In this document: positions 51,798-60,790 of the stretch, piece after piece
Numbering within the stretch: the stretch's first letter is position 1
How the letters are laid out: each line of letters opens with the position of its first letter
NCBI RefSeq assembly: GCF_003207825.1
Contig: NZ_NKTY01000002.1
Location: 1-64,000, forward strand
DNA from: Komagataeibacter saccharivorans
Lineage (GTDB): Bacteria > Pseudomonadota > Alphaproteobacteria > Acetobacterales > Acetobacteraceae
Direction: 5' to 3'
Length of the DNA stretch: 64,000 bases
Notes under the pieces: generated by a model
What the model was told of the DNA's origin: nothing
Database searches by the model: none
The model's input: only the letters and a program-made list of their open reading frames with translations
Translations under genes and position numbers: made by a program

Positions 51798-52436
51798 ATG
51801 ATGCCCTTGCCCACACCGCCGGAAGCGACACGGGAACGCAGCGCACGCCCAGGCAGCCGCAGGCTGGTCGTGGTGGGCCTGATCGCGGCCGTAGTGGCGG
51901 CGGGCGGCCTTGGTTCCGGTGGTTTTCTTACGCCACGCGAAGGGGGGAACGGCAGCGCCACGCCCCCGGTGGCGGCGGAAGCGGGTGGACGTGGCACGGA
52001 CAATGGCGGCCATCTCCAGCTTAATGCACCGGTCCAGAACAGGCCGGACATGATGGGCCAGATGCCCATGATCGCCGCCGACAGGGCGGAAGAAATGCTG
52101 AGCCAGACATCCTACACACCCGAACAGAAGGGTGAGATCATGGCGGCGCTGAAGCGGCGTGAAATCGTTCTGGCGGATATGCCCATGTATGACATGTCGG
52201 GAACCGGCGCGGTGGTGAACGTTCAGTCACTGGGGCTGGTCCAGACGGTGCATCTTGGCCCTCAGCCCAAAAGCGTGATCCTGCCGATCCGCATTGCGGG
52301 AAACGTGACGGTGGCCCCGGCCACCGATCCGGGTCCCACGGGCATACGGACGGGGGCGGTATTCGTGCCCGGCCCCACGCCACTGCCGGTGCTGCTGCGG
52401 GATACTGAGATCGTGATCGGGGTTGTGGTACAATGA
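51798..52436 (+). CDS. Unrecognised membrane-anchored protein, first gene of AAA+ module
   Basis: About 212 residues from ATG 51798 (ATG 51801 also possible). A basic N-terminus (TRERSARPGSRR) precedes one hydrophobic helix (about 22-40), which predicts an N-in, periplasm-facing protein. A Gly/Ala-rich stretch is followed by a Met-rich segment (RPDMMGQMPMIAADRAEEML) and a helix (TPEQKGEIMAALKRR). The C-terminal half is beta-rich with many Val/Pro residues (LVQTVHLGPQPKSVILPI, TGAVFVPGPTPLPVLL). I do not recognise a domain. Its stop overlaps the start of the AAA+ gene (ATGA), so the two proteins are probably made together. Confidence 0.8.
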   Translation: MMPLPTPPEATRERSARPGSRRLVVVGLIAAVVAAGGLGSGGFLTPREGGNGSATPPVAAEAGGRGTDNGGHLQLNAPVQNRPDMMGQMPMIAADRAEEMLSQTSYTPEQKGEIMAALKRREIVLADMPMYDMSGTGAVVNVQSLGLVQTVHLGPQPKSVILPIRIAGNVTVAPATDPGPTGIRTGAVFVPGPTPLPVLLRDTEIVIGVVVQ

Positions 52437-53704
52437 AACCGCTCTATCCGGCCCTGATGGAACGGCTGGTGCCGTTCATCATGGTCATCTTTCTGGTGCT
52501 GGGCAGCCTGCAGGCGGCGATGGCGCTGCATCTTTCACTCGCCAGCCTGCGGCATTTCATGGAATGGTGTGCCCCGGCATATCCGGTCGTGGCTGCGGGC
52601 AGCGCCTTGCTGGCGCTGGCCGGGCTGTTGTTCGAGAGCCGGGCCGAAAAACTGGCCCGCAAGGGAATTCGACGCAGACGGGGATGGATGATGGACGTAC
52701 TGGCCAGGCTGACCAATCGCAACGCGCTGGAGGAAATGCTCGCGCGTGAGCAGAAGGAAACCGTGATCGACGCGGAGGAGCTGGCGGCAAGCCTGCGCGC
52801 GCGCGTGATCGGGCAGGATCAGGTATGCGAGGACGTGGCGACCCAGCTACGCCGCCGCCTGGCGTTGCAGGTGCGCGGCAAACCGGTGGGGATCTTCCTG
52901 CTGGCGGGGCCGCCCGGCACGGGCAAGACCTATCTGGCCAAGCAGCTTGCCCGCCAGCTTGACCGTCCGCTGCTCAATTTCGACATGACGCAGATGAGTT
53001 CGCCCCATGCCGCGACCCAGCTTTTCGGATCGCCCAAGGGATACGTCGGCTCGGACACCTACGGCAAGCTGACGGGCGGGCTGAAGGAAAAGCCCGATGC
53101 GGTGGTGCTTCTGGATGAAATCGAGAAGGCGCATCCCGACGTTTTCAAGAAATTCCTGACCGCATGGAATGATGGCCACGTAACCGAGGCATCGACGGGC
53201 CAGCAGATCTCGACCGTGCGATGCATCTTCATCCTGACATCCAACATCGCCACCGATGCCCTGTCCGAGATCGCGGACCGGCTGGCGGATGAGCCGGACA
53301 AGATGCGTGCCGAATCGGTGGAGGCCCTGCGTCAGGCCGGGTTCGCGCCCGAAGTTCTGAACCGTCTGGACCGCATTTTCGTATTCCGCCCGCTGGAGGG
53401 ACTCGATATCGCGCGCGTATCGGCCCTCGAGATCGAAGCGATGATCGACAGCTACGGGCTGAAAGTGGAAACAGGCGGCATCGACCCGGCCCTGCTGTTC
53501 GAGGTCATGCGCCGGCAGGACCGCATGGGACCGGCCGCCAGTGCGCGTGATCTGGCCCGCTCCATCGAGGACATGATAAGCGACTCGCTCATCACCGCCC
53601 GCCAGCAGGGTGCGAAGCTGGTGCGCGTGGTGAAGAACGAGGACGGGATCACGGCCGAAATCGCCGATGAAGCCAATGGCCAGCGCGCGCGGGTCAGTTC
53701 CTGA
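52433..53704 (+). CDS. Membrane-anchored ClpB-D2-like AAA+ ATPase
   Basis: 423 residues. Two hydrophobic helices (about 12-32 and 49-67) are followed by one AAA+ domain of the Clp/HSP100 D2 type. Walker A is GPPGTGKT (159-166) and Walker B is VVLLDEIEKAHPDVF (224-238). The aromatic pore loop KGYVG (202-206), sensor 1 ILTSN (267-271) and the FAPEVLNRLDRIFVF box with the expected arginine finger are present. The C-terminal small domain has a SARDLARSIEDMI sensor-2 segment. All catalytic parts are intact, so it should be an ATP-driven unfoldase held on the inner membrane, facing the cytoplasm. No protease or second AAA domain is fused. It overlaps the upstream gene by 4 bp. No named family comes to mind. 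Confidence 0.88.
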   Translation: MKPLYPALMERLVPFIMVIFLVLGSLQAAMALHLSLASLRHFMEWCAPAYPVVAAGSALLALAGLLFESRAEKLARKGIRRRRGWMMDVLARLTNRNALEEMLAREQKETVIDAEELAASLRARVIGQDQVCEDVATQLRRRLALQVRGKPVGIFLLAGPPGTGKTYLAKQLARQLDRPLLNFDMTQMSSPHAATQLFGSPKGYVGSDTYGKLTGGLKEKPDAVVLLDEIEKAHPDVFKKFLTAWNDGHVTEASTGQQISTVRCIFILTSNIATDALSEIADRLADEPDKMRAESVEALRQAGFAPEVLNRLDRIFVFRPLEGLDIARVSALEIEAMIDSYGLKVETGGIDPALLFEVMRRQDRMGPAASARDLARSIEDMISDSLITARQQGAKLVRVVKNEDGITAEIADEANGQRARVSS

Positions 53705-53720
53705 TCCATGCCCGCGCCGT

Positions 53721-53764
53721 CCAGCCCGTTGCCTTTACCCGACGATGGGGCTGGTCGGCTTTTT
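53721..53764 (+). promoter_or_regulatory. Overlapping alternative hairpins before the third module gene
   Basis: One stem pairs 53721-53727 with 53748-53754. A second, incompatible stem pairs 53739-53743 with 53754-53758 and is followed by CTTTTT. This could be a weak terminator or attenuator between the ATPase gene and 53825. Confidence 0.35.
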
Positions 53765-53824
53765 ACAACATTTTCCTGCCCCGACCGGATGACGGGCATG
53801 GCTACCTGCGGCATGGACTGCTGA

Positions 53825-54784
53825 ATGTCTGCTTTTTCGCGTTTATGGCATCGCGCGCCCCTGTGGCGGATGAGCCTTTACACCATCTTCCCTTTCCTGC
53901 TGCTGGCGGTCATTTTTCCGCCTGCCTATCTGATCCGCCTGCTGCCCGCGCTGAAGCCGATTACCGCCAGCATCCATAACCATCTGGGCATGGTGGATGA
54001 GCCACCGGCAACCGATAATGCCGCAGCCGATGGCGGCGGCGGAAACGGCGGTGGTGGCGACGGCGCGGTCACCATGCTGCCCATTACCGATCGCCTGACA
54101 AACTCCATCCCGTTTGCCGGGCGCGTTCTGCCGTTACCGGCGGGTGTGTGGCATCCGGTCATGAGCGTGGTTAACGGCCCGCATGGCGAGGTTCTGGAAA
54201 ATATTCTGGTCCGGGTCGAAGGCCATGTCGTGACCGGACTGATCGGCGCGGAAGGCAATATCCAGCCCGTGCCCGAATCCGCGATCACCAACATCGATTC
54301 AACGTGTCATGACGACCGCAATTTCATGTCCCGCGTGATCTCGGCCCATCCCCCGGCCATGGAATGCTGGTTCACCGCTGCGGTCTATCCCTCTTCCATC
54401 AACCGCACGGCTGTCATCGCCAACCGCCTGAAGGAAGAAGGGTTCATCCTGCCGCCGGTCTTCCTGAAAACCGGGTGGAGTTACAGCCAGCCCGCCGGGG
54501 ACCATAACGTCAATGTCGAGACGGTGACGATGTTCCTCAACCCCGTCAACACGGACGCCACCAAGGCACTGCGATCACCGGAAAGCTGGACGAAGGAAAA
54601 CCTTGCCCAGCAACCGGCGGCCAGTGATTTCGTAAAGCGTACGGACACATGGATCGCGGCCTGGGCACCGGTGCTGCATGATGGCTTCAATGGCGACATG
54701 CTGGCCACCAACGAGGCGCAGCGCGCCCGCCTGTCGCGCGATCCGGCCGCCCCGTTACCCGGACAGGGCAGCCCGCTGGACTGA
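53825..54784 (+). CDS. Unrecognised membrane-anchored protein, third gene of AAA+ module
   Basis: 319 residues. A basic start (SRLWHRAPLWR) and one hydrophobic helix (about 17-38) predict an N-in anchor with a periplasmic C-terminal part. A Gly/Asn/Asp-rich flexible linker lies at about 60-80 (DGGGGNGGGGDG). The rest looks folded, with Trp, Cys (STCHDDRN, MECWF) and mixed beta/helix pattern (GVWHPVMSVVNGPHGEVLENILVRVEG), but matches no family I know. It is 120 bp after the AAA+ gene on the same strand. The C-terminus is Pro/Ala/Gly-rich. I infer it works with the ATPase because of shared orientation and topology. Confidence 0.75.
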   Translation: MSAFSRLWHRAPLWRMSLYTIFPFLLLAVIFPPAYLIRLLPALKPITASIHNHLGMVDEPPATDNAAADGGGGNGGGGDGAVTMLPITDRLTNSIPFAGRVLPLPAGVWHPVMSVVNGPHGEVLENILVRVEGHVVTGLIGAEGNIQPVPESAITNIDSTCHDDRNFMSRVISAHPPAMECWFTAAVYPSSINRTAVIANRLKEEGFILPPVFLKTGWSYSQPAGDHNVNVETVTMFLNPVNTDATKALRSPESWTKENLAQQPAASDFVKRTDTWIAAWAPVLHDGFNGDMLATNEAQRARLSRDPAAPLPGQGSPLD

Positions 54785-54840
54785 TCGCCTGAACCCGCCC
54801 GGCGCGACGTTACGACGGAAGCCGGGTGGGAATAACCGCC

Positions 54841-55737
54841 TCAGCCCTGTCGCAATACGTCCGATATCTCGATCAGGAAATCCAGAACGGTGCGGGTGCG
54901 CAGCGGCAGCGTACGCGGCCCGGTATGCACCGCATAAAAGGGCAGTTCGGGAATCGTCCATTCCGGCAGCAGGCATTTCAGCCGCCCCGCCGCAATATCT
55001 TCTTCCACCTGGAAGGCAGGCAACATGCCGATGCCAAGACCCGCCCGGACGGCCTGCAGAACCGCTTCGCTGCTATTGGCGCGGAAGGGACCGCTGGCCG
55101 CAACCGTGGTCTCGCTTTCCCCCTTGCGCGCAAACTGCCAGTCATGGCGCGTGCCGCCATAGCTGTAGGCAATACAGGGATGGTTGAGCAGGTCGCGCGG
55201 ATGTTCGGGCGTACCACGGCGGGCCAGATAATCGGTGGAAGCGATCACGCAACGATGCACGGACCCCAGACGACGGGCGATCAGTGATCCTTCCGCGATG
55301 GAGCCGATGCGGACAGCAAGATCGAGTCCCTCCTCCACCAGATCACCGAATCCGTCACGCATGACCAGTTCGACCGACAGGTCGGGATGTTCTTCCAGCA
55401 ATCTGCCAAGCCGACTGGTCAGGTACAGGCCAAATGCCGTTGTAACACCCAGCCGCACCAGCCCCGAAACCGAAGCCCGGCGGCGGCCCAGCGCCGTTTC
55501 CGCCGTTTCAAGGATTTCCAGCACTTCATAGGCGTGGGGCAGCAGGCTGCGCCCGTCTTCCGTCATCATCAGGCTGCGCGTGGTGCGGGCGAACAGCGTT
55601 GCGCCGTAATGGGCCTCAAGCAGGGCGATATGACGCGAAATGGTCGGCTGACTGGCCCCAGTTTCCCGCGAAACAGCAGAGAACGATCCCGTCGCCGCTA
55701 CACGGACAAAGCTGTGCAAAGCAGAAAGCAGATCCAT
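54841..55737 (-). CDS. LysR-family transcriptional regulator
   Basis: 298 residues. The N-terminal winged helix (about 1-60) reads LHSFVRVAATGSFSAVSRETGASQPTISRHIALLEAHYGATLFART. The effector-binding domain follows (LVRLGVTTAFGLYLTSRLG, GLDLAVRIG, VLQAVRAGLGIGMLPAFQVEEDIAAGRL). It belongs to the common group with single-residue variations of TTRSLMMTEDG. It is convergent with the AAA+ module, with 56 bp between stops, and has no adjacent metabolic target, so its effector is unknown. Confidence 0.93.
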   Translation of the reverse strand: MDLLSALHSFVRVAATGSFSAVSRETGASQPTISRHIALLEAHYGATLFARTTRSLMMTEDGRSLLPHAYEVLEILETAETALGRRRASVSGLVRLGVTTAFGLYLTSRLGRLLEEHPDLSVELVMRDGFGDLVEEGLDLAVRIGSIAEGSLIARRLGSVHRCVIASTDYLARRGTPEHPRDLLNHPCIAYSYGGTRHDWQFARKGESETTVAASGPFRANSSEAVLQAVRAGLGIGMLPAFQVEEDIAAGRLKCLLPEWTIPELPFYAVHTGPRTLPLRTRTVLDFLIEISDVLRQG

Positions 55738-55881
55738 GAGGCCCCATCACATCCGGATATGTTATTACATAAACATAGCTTTAAACGGCATCTGATTTAT
55801 ACACAATACAGAGAAAAGACACCGCGGATATGTGCGTAACGCAACGGTACCTATGCTTTCCGCGCATAGATGGTTTCTGAC

Positions 55882-55917
55882 AAAAAAACGGCGGCCCGCA
55901 TGATACGGGCCGCCGTT
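55882..55917 (-). terminator. Terminator of acnA
   Basis: A perfect 12-bp stem (55887-55898 with 55906-55917) followed on the minus strand by a run of T (A run 55882-55888). Confidence 0.9.
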
Positions 55918-55958
55918 CTGTTACTTCATTCCGGCAGGGACCGGAATGGGCCGGATGG

Positions 55959-58652
55959 TCAGGCCGCCTGCGTCATGCCACGCAGCACGGTCTGGAGAAT
56001 GCCGCCATTGCGGAAATACTCCACCTCGTCCAGCGTATCGACACGGCACAGCAGGGGAACGTCCTGCCTGGAGCCATCGGCGCGGGTGATGGTCATCGTC
56101 ATCGTCATGCGCGGCGTGATCTTGTCCAGACCGCGGATTTCGAAGGTTTCATCGCCCTTCAGGCCCAGCGTCTTGCGCGTCGTGCCTTCCTGGAACAGCA
56201 GCGGCAGCACGCCCATGCCCACCAGGTTGGAACGGTGGATACGCTCGAAGCTTTCCGCAACCACGGCGCGCACGCCCAGCAGCAGGGTGCCCTTGGCCGC
56301 CCAGTCACGCGAGGAACCCATGCCGTATTCCTTGCCGCCGATCACGACCAGGGGCACGCCCTCTTTCTTGTATTCCATCGCCACATCATAGATGGAGGCT
56401 TCCTTCCCGTCCGGGAAGTGCTTGGACACGCCCCCTTCGGTTCCGGGCACCATCTCGTTCTTGATGCGGATGTTGGCGAAGGTGCCACGCACCATCACGC
56501 GGTCATTGCCGCGACGCGAACCGTAGGAGTTGAAGTCCTTCTTGGCCACGCCATGGGCTTCAAGATACTTGCCCGCGGGCGAGCTTTCCTTGATCGCGCC
56601 GGCAGGCGAGATGTGGTCGGTCGTGATGTTGTCACCCAGCAGGGCCAGCAGGCGCGCACCGACAATGTCACCACGTGGCTTGGGCTCGGGGGTGATGTCC
56701 TGGAAATACGGCGGGTCCTGCACATAGGTGGAGGACGCATCCCACTTGTAGGTCTCGGAACCGGTGGCGACTTTCAGCGCCTGCCATTCCTTCGTACCCT
56801 GGCTTACGTGCTTGTAGCGGTTGATGAACTCTTCGCGCGTGATCGCGGAACCCATCAGGGCGGCGATCTCGTGGTTGGTCGGCCAGATGTCCTTCAGGTA
56901 CACCGGCTTGCCATCCTTGGAAGTGCCCAGCGGCGCGGTGGTGATGTCCTCACGCATCGTGCCCAGCAGGGAGTAGGCGACAACCAGCGGCGGGCTGGCC
57001 AGATAGTTGGCCCGCACGTTGGGCGAGATACGCCCTTCGAAGTTACGGTTGCCGGACAGAACCGAAACCGCGACCAGCTTGTTGTTCTCGATCGCATCGA
57101 CGATGTGATCTTCCAGCGGGCCGGAGTTACCGATACAGGTCGTGCAGCCATAACCGACGGTGTTGAAGCCCATCGCGTCCAGCTCATCCTGCAGGCCGGC
57201 ACGGTTCAGGTAATCCGTCACCACCTGCGATCCGGGTGCAAGCGAGGTCTTGACCCACGGCTTGGGCTTCAGGCCCAGCGCACGCGCCTTTTTCGCCACC
57301 AGACCAGCCGCGATCAGCACGGCGGGGTTGGAGGTGTTGGTGCACGACGTAATGGCCGCGATCACCACGTCGCCATGGCCGATCTCGTAATTCGTGCCAG
57401 CAACCTTCGCCTTCTTGTCCTTCTCGGCCGCGGGCACGCCAAGGCTGCCGGTCAGCTCGGTCTCGAACGCCTTGTCCGCACCCTTCAGCACGACGCGGTC
57501 CTGCGGGCGCTTGGGGCCTGCGATGGACGGCACGATGGTGGACAGGTCCAGTTCCAGCGTATCGGTAAAGACGGGGTGTTCCGAATGGGCGTGGCGGAAC
57601 ATTTCCTGCGCCTTCAGGTATTCTTCCGTCAGCTTGATGCGGTGTTCTTCACGACCGGTCTGGCGCAGGTAATCCAGCGTCAGGTCATCAACAGGGAAGA
57701 AGCCGCAGGTCGCGCCATATTCCGGGGCCATGTTGGCGATGGTCGCGCGGTCGGCCACCGGCAGGTGGTCAAGGGCGGGGCCGAAGAACTCGACGAACTT
57801 GCCGACAACGCCCTTCTTGCGCAGCATCTGGGTCACGGTCAGCACCAGATCGGTCGCCGTCGCCCCTTCGGGCAGCTTGCCCGTCATCTTGAAGCCGATC
57901 ACGTCGGGGATCAGCATGGCGATGGGCTGGCCCAGCATCGCGGCTTCCGCCTCGATCCCGCCAACGCCCCAGCCCAGCACGCCCATGCCGTTCACCATGG
58001 TGGTGTGGCTGTCGGTGCCGAACAGGGTGTCGGGATAGGCATAATCCTTGCCGCCCACGTTCGCCGTCCATACCGCCTGCGCGATATATTCAAGGTTCAC
58101 CTGGTGGCAGATACCCGTGCCCGGCGGGACGACGGAGAAGTTTTCGAACGCTTCCTGACCCCAGCGCAGGAAGGCGTAACGTTCGCCGTTGCGCTCGAAC
58201 TCGATGGTCACGTTGTCCTGCAGCGCTTCGGGCGAGCCCGCCACGTCCACCATGACCGAGTGATCGATCACAAGATTGACGGGAACCAGCGGGTTCACCT
58301 TCTGCGGGTCGCCCTTGAGCTTGAGGATACCGTCACGCATCGCGGCCAGATCGACCACGGCGGGAACGCCGGTGAAATCCTGCATGAGGATACGCGCGGG
58401 CTTGAAGGGAACTTCCTTCGTGCTGCGCCCTTCCTTCAGCCATTCGGCGATGGCCTTGGCGTCCTCTACCGAGTAGGAATGCCCGTCCTCGAACCGCAGC
58501 ACGTTCTCCAGCAGCACTTTCAGGCTGACCGGCAGGCGGCTTACGGAGCCGATGGTCTTTTCAGCTTCCGGGATTGAGAAATAATGATAGGTCTTGCCGT
58601 CCACATTCAGTGTACGGCCCGTTTTCAGTGAGTCGTGCCCAACCGTCTTCAT
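55959..58652 (-). CDS. acnA: Aconitate hydratase A
   Basis: 897 residues, the AcnA/IRP length. It isomerises citrate to isocitrate through a [4Fe-4S] cluster whose Cys ligands lie in SCTNTSNP and [14 protein letters not shown]. The N-terminal [19 protein letters not shown] and the C-terminal swivel domain ([59 protein letters not shown]) are standard. GGAGG precedes ATG 58652. It is divergent from ccmA, an association also seen in other alphaproteobacteria. Confidence 0.98.
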   Translation of the reverse strand: MKTVGHDSLKTGRTLNVDGKTYHYFSIPEAEKTIGSVSRLPVSLKVLLENVLRFEDGHSYSVEDAKAIAEWLKEGRSTKEVPFKPARILMQDFTGVPAVVDLAAMRDGILKLKGDPQKVNPLVPVNLVIDHSVMVDVAGSPEALQDNVTIEFERNGERYAFLRWGQEAFENFSVVPPGTGICHQVNLEYIAQAVWTANVGGKDYAYPDTLFGTDSHTTMVNGMGVLGWGVGGIEAEAAMLGQPIAMLIPDVIGFKMTGKLPEGATATDLVLTVTQMLRKKGVVGKFVEFFGPALDHLPVADRATIANMAPEYGATCGFFPVDDLTLDYLRQTGREEHRIKLTEEYLKAQEMFRHAHSEHPVFTDTLELDLSTIVPSIAGPKRPQDRVVLKGADKAFETELTGSLGVPAAEKDKKAKVAGTNYEIGHGDVVIAAITSCTNTSNPAVLIAAGLVAKKARALGLKPKPWVKTSLAPGSQVVTDYLNRAGLQDELDAMGFNTVGYGCTTCIGNSGPLEDHIVDAIENNKLVAVSVLSGNRNFEGRISPNVRANYLASPPLVVAYSLLGTMREDITTAPLGTSKDGKPVYLKDIWPTNHEIAALMGSAITREEFINRYKHVSQGTKEWQALKVATGSETYKWDASSTYVQDPPYFQDITPEPKPRGDIVGARLLALLGDNITTDHISPAGAIKESSPAGKYLEAHGVAKKDFNSYGSRRGNDRVMVRGTFANIRIKNEMVPGTEGGVSKHFPDGKEASIYDVAMEYKKEGVPLVVIGGKEYGMGSSRDWAAKGTLLLGVRAVVAESFERIHRSNLVGMGVLPLLFQEGTTRKTLGLKGDETFEIRGLDKITPRMTMTMTITRADGSRQDVPLLCRVDTLDEVEYFRNGGILQTVLRGMTQAA

Positions 58653-58890
58653 TGGCTTTGTTTCCTCCGAGGCATCAGCAACGGATCATCCCGTATGATC
58701 GTGTCCCCGCAATCCGGTTCTGCGGTACGGGGTTTGCGACCTTGTCAGGGACAACCGGCTTGATCTCCCAACGGGGGTAGAACATACCCGGACGCGGTTG
58801 CGACACAAGCTGGACCCGGTAACAAGAAAGCGGGAGCAGACGTTTTTTTCGCCCCCGCGCCCTGTCACCCCTGATCGGAGGATTTCCGTC

Positions 58891-59574
58891 ATTCCTGCCT
58901 TTACTCCCCCCGGCCGCCCCTTGCTGGAAGTGGAAAATATCTCGGTTTTCCGCGGTGAACGGCTGGTTCTCGATCGGGTCGGATTCACGCTTGACGCAGG
59001 CGACGCCCTGCTTCTGACCGGTCCGAACGGGGCGGGCAAATCGACGCTGCTGCGGGTGCTTGCGGGTTTGCGCAAACCTGAAGGCGGCCATGTCCTGTGG
59101 TCAGGCGTGGATACCCTGGCCGACCGCAGCCAGCATGCGGGACGGGTTGCCTATCTTGGCCATCAGGACGCGCTGAAGCTGGGCCTGACATTGCGCGAAA
59201 ACCTGACACTGGCCGCGCGATCCGGGGGCGGAGATCCTGATTCGTGTATGAAATCACTCAATATTCTCGGGCTGGCCGACCTGCCCGCGCGCATGCTGTC
59301 GGCGGGGCAGAAACGCCGCGCGGCACTGGCGCGCGTCCTGCTGGCGCAGGCCCCCTTATGGCTGCTGGATGAACCCAGCCTGGGGCTGGATACCAGCACG
59401 ATGGGCCTGCTTGGCACCCTGTTTGCCGCCCACCGGCAGGCTGGCGGAATTGTGATTGCAACCACCCACGTTCCGCTGCCCCTGCCCAACCCCCGGACGC
59501 TGGCGCTGCCGGGCCTGAACGAATCCGACATCCCACAGCCGATGGAGGATTTCCCCGAGGACGACCTGCTGTGA
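58891..59574 (+). CDS. ccmA: Cytochrome c maturation ABC transporter ATP-binding protein
   Basis: 227 residues if translation starts at ATT 58891, chosen because GGAGG (58877-58881) lies 9 nt before it. There is no in-frame ATG until about residue 120. TTG 58798 and TTG 58921 are the other options. The ATPase has Walker A GPNGAGKST, signature LSAGQKRRAALARVLL and Walker B LWLLDEPSLGLD, with short length and context typical of CcmA, which drives haem handling for c-type cytochromes together with CcmB/C. It overlaps ccmB by 4 bp. Confidence 0.9.
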   Translation: MPAFTPPGRPLLEVENISVFRGERLVLDRVGFTLDAGDALLLTGPNGAGKSTLLRVLAGLRKPEGGHVLWSGVDTLADRSQHAGRVAYLGHQDALKLGLTLRENLTLAARSGGGDPDSCMKSLNILGLADLPARMLSAGQKRRAALARVLLAQAPLWLLDEPSLGLDTSTMGLLGTLFAAHRQAGGIVIATTHVPLPLPNPRTLALPGLNESDIPQPMEDFPEDDLL

Positions 59575-60251
59575 AATTCCAGATTCCCTCCCTCATCATG
59601 GCCATACTGGAACGTGACCTGCGCCTGGCGTTGCGCCATGGGGCGGACACGCTGGGGGCCGTGCTGTTCTTTATTCTTGCCGGGGCGCTGTTCCCGCTGG
59701 CGCTGGGACCATCGCCCGAACTGCTGCGCCGCATGGCGCCGGGTATCGTGTGGGTCTGCGCCCTGCTGGCGGCCCTGCTGCCGCTGGACCGGCTGTTCGG
59801 GTCGGAGCTGGAGGACGGGTCGCTTGACCAGCTCCTCATGACCGGGCTGCCGTCCCCCCTCATCGCGCTGGCCAAGATGATCGCGCACTGGCTGACCACC
59901 GGCGTGCCGCTCCTGCTGGCGGCGGGACCGCTGGCGATCATGCTGGGCATGCCCGCAGGCAGCATGGTGGTGCTGCTGACGGGACTGCTCCTTGGCACGC
60001 TCATCCTGTCGCTGATCGGGGGGATGGCGGCATCCGTCGTGCTGGGCGCGCGGCGCGGCGGGGTGCTGCTGCCGCTACTGGTGCTGCCGCTGACCACGCC
60101 TGCGCTTATTTTTGGCGCCGCCGCGCTGGATGCGGCGCAGACGGGCCTGTCATGGGGGCCGGATCTGGAACTGCTGGGCGCCTTCCTTGCCGCGGCGATC
60201 CCGCTATGCCCGCTGGCGGCCGGGGCCGGGCTGCGTGCGGCGGTGGAATAA
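59571..60251 (+). CDS. ccmB: Haem exporter permease CcmB
   Basis: 226 residues starting at GTG 59571 inside the ccmA stop (GTGA). Six hydrophobic helices are evident. Family marks include the early LERDLRLALRHGADTLGAVLFFILAGALFPLALGP, RMAPGIVWVCALLAALLPLDRLFGSELEDGSLDQLL, and the terminal PLCPLAAGAGLRAA. It forms the membrane part of CcmAB. The ccmC/D/E genes, often next in order, are absent; a minus-strand CopC-like gene follows. Confidence 0.95.
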   Translation: MKFQIPSLIMAILERDLRLALRHGADTLGAVLFFILAGALFPLALGPSPELLRRMAPGIVWVCALLAALLPLDRLFGSELEDGSLDQLLMTGLPSPLIALAKMIAHWLTTGVPLLLAAGPLAIMLGMPAGSMVVLLTGLLLGTLILSLIGGMAASVVLGARRGGVLLPLLVLPLTTPALIFGAAALDAAQTGLSWGPDLELLGAFLAAAIPLCPLAAGAGLRAAVE

Positions 60252-60270
60252 GCCCGCCGCGCAATCCTTT

Positions 60271-60669
60271 TTACGGGTGTCTGGCGGGGGAAGAATCAAC
60301 CCCGCCGACATCGAAGGGCAGCGTCCCCTGCCCCGCGCTGCCGCCGCGCGTGGCCATGCGCCATTGCAGCACGTAATGCCCCGGCGTCAGCGCCACGGTC
60401 GTGGTGATGGCATGCTGTTCATCATCAATGGGTGACGCGGGCAGCAGCCGCGGCGCACCATCCGGCCCCAGCAGCAGCAGTCGGGCACGGAACGGGTCGA
60501 TCACGCCATCGAAGGACAGCCTGACCGCCACATTGCCCGCCGCCACTTTCTGTCCCGCCGCCGGTTGCGCCTGTACCAGCACGGGTGCTGCGATAGCCTG
60601 CACCACTCCCGTACCGCACAGAATCACGGCGGACAGGCCCAGTACACGCGATATTATGGAAAAAGACAT
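60271..60669 (-). CDS. CopC-domain periplasmic protein lacking the usual copper ligands
   Basis: 132 residues with a strong site (GGAGG, 9 nt before ATG 60669). The N-terminal signal peptide (ISRVLGLSAVILCGTGVVQA) should be cleaved near residue 27. The mature domain has the CopC Ig-like pattern: PAAGQKVAAGNVAVRLSFDGVI, LTPGHYVLQWRM and TLPFDV. CopC proteins bind Cu(II) through a mature N-terminal His and a second His in the DGHPxxG loop; here the N-terminus is Ala-Pro and the loop reads GGSAGQG, so both are missing. It converges with ccmB, 19 bp apart. Confidence 0.8.
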   Translation of the reverse strand: MSFSIISRVLGLSAVILCGTGVVQAIAAPVLVQAQPAAGQKVAAGNVAVRLSFDGVIDPFRARLLLLGPDGAPRLLPASPIDDEQHAITTTVALTPGHYVLQWRMATRGGSAGQGTLPFDVGGVDSSPARHP

Positions 60670-60723
60670 GGGCAGGCACCTCCGGCACGGATTGAACTGC
60701 CGTGTGTATCCCCCCGATACAGG

Positions 60724-60755
60724 CAGGGCGGCAAGACCTTCGTCCTGCCGCCCTG
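60724..60755. terminator. Long hairpin between the decarboxylase and CopC-like genes
   Basis: 60724-60737 pairs with 60742-60755 over 14 positions with one mismatch and a 4-nt loop. There is no T-tract. It probably marks the 3' end of the decarboxylase transcript. Confidence 0.6.
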
Positions 60756-60790
60756 ATGGTCGCGGGTTCTTAAGACGGGTCGCAACCCTG

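Noticed and set aside
56235-58577. Plus-strand open frame of 780 codons opposite acnA
   Set aside because: It is antisense to aconitase with no domain or ribosome-binding site.
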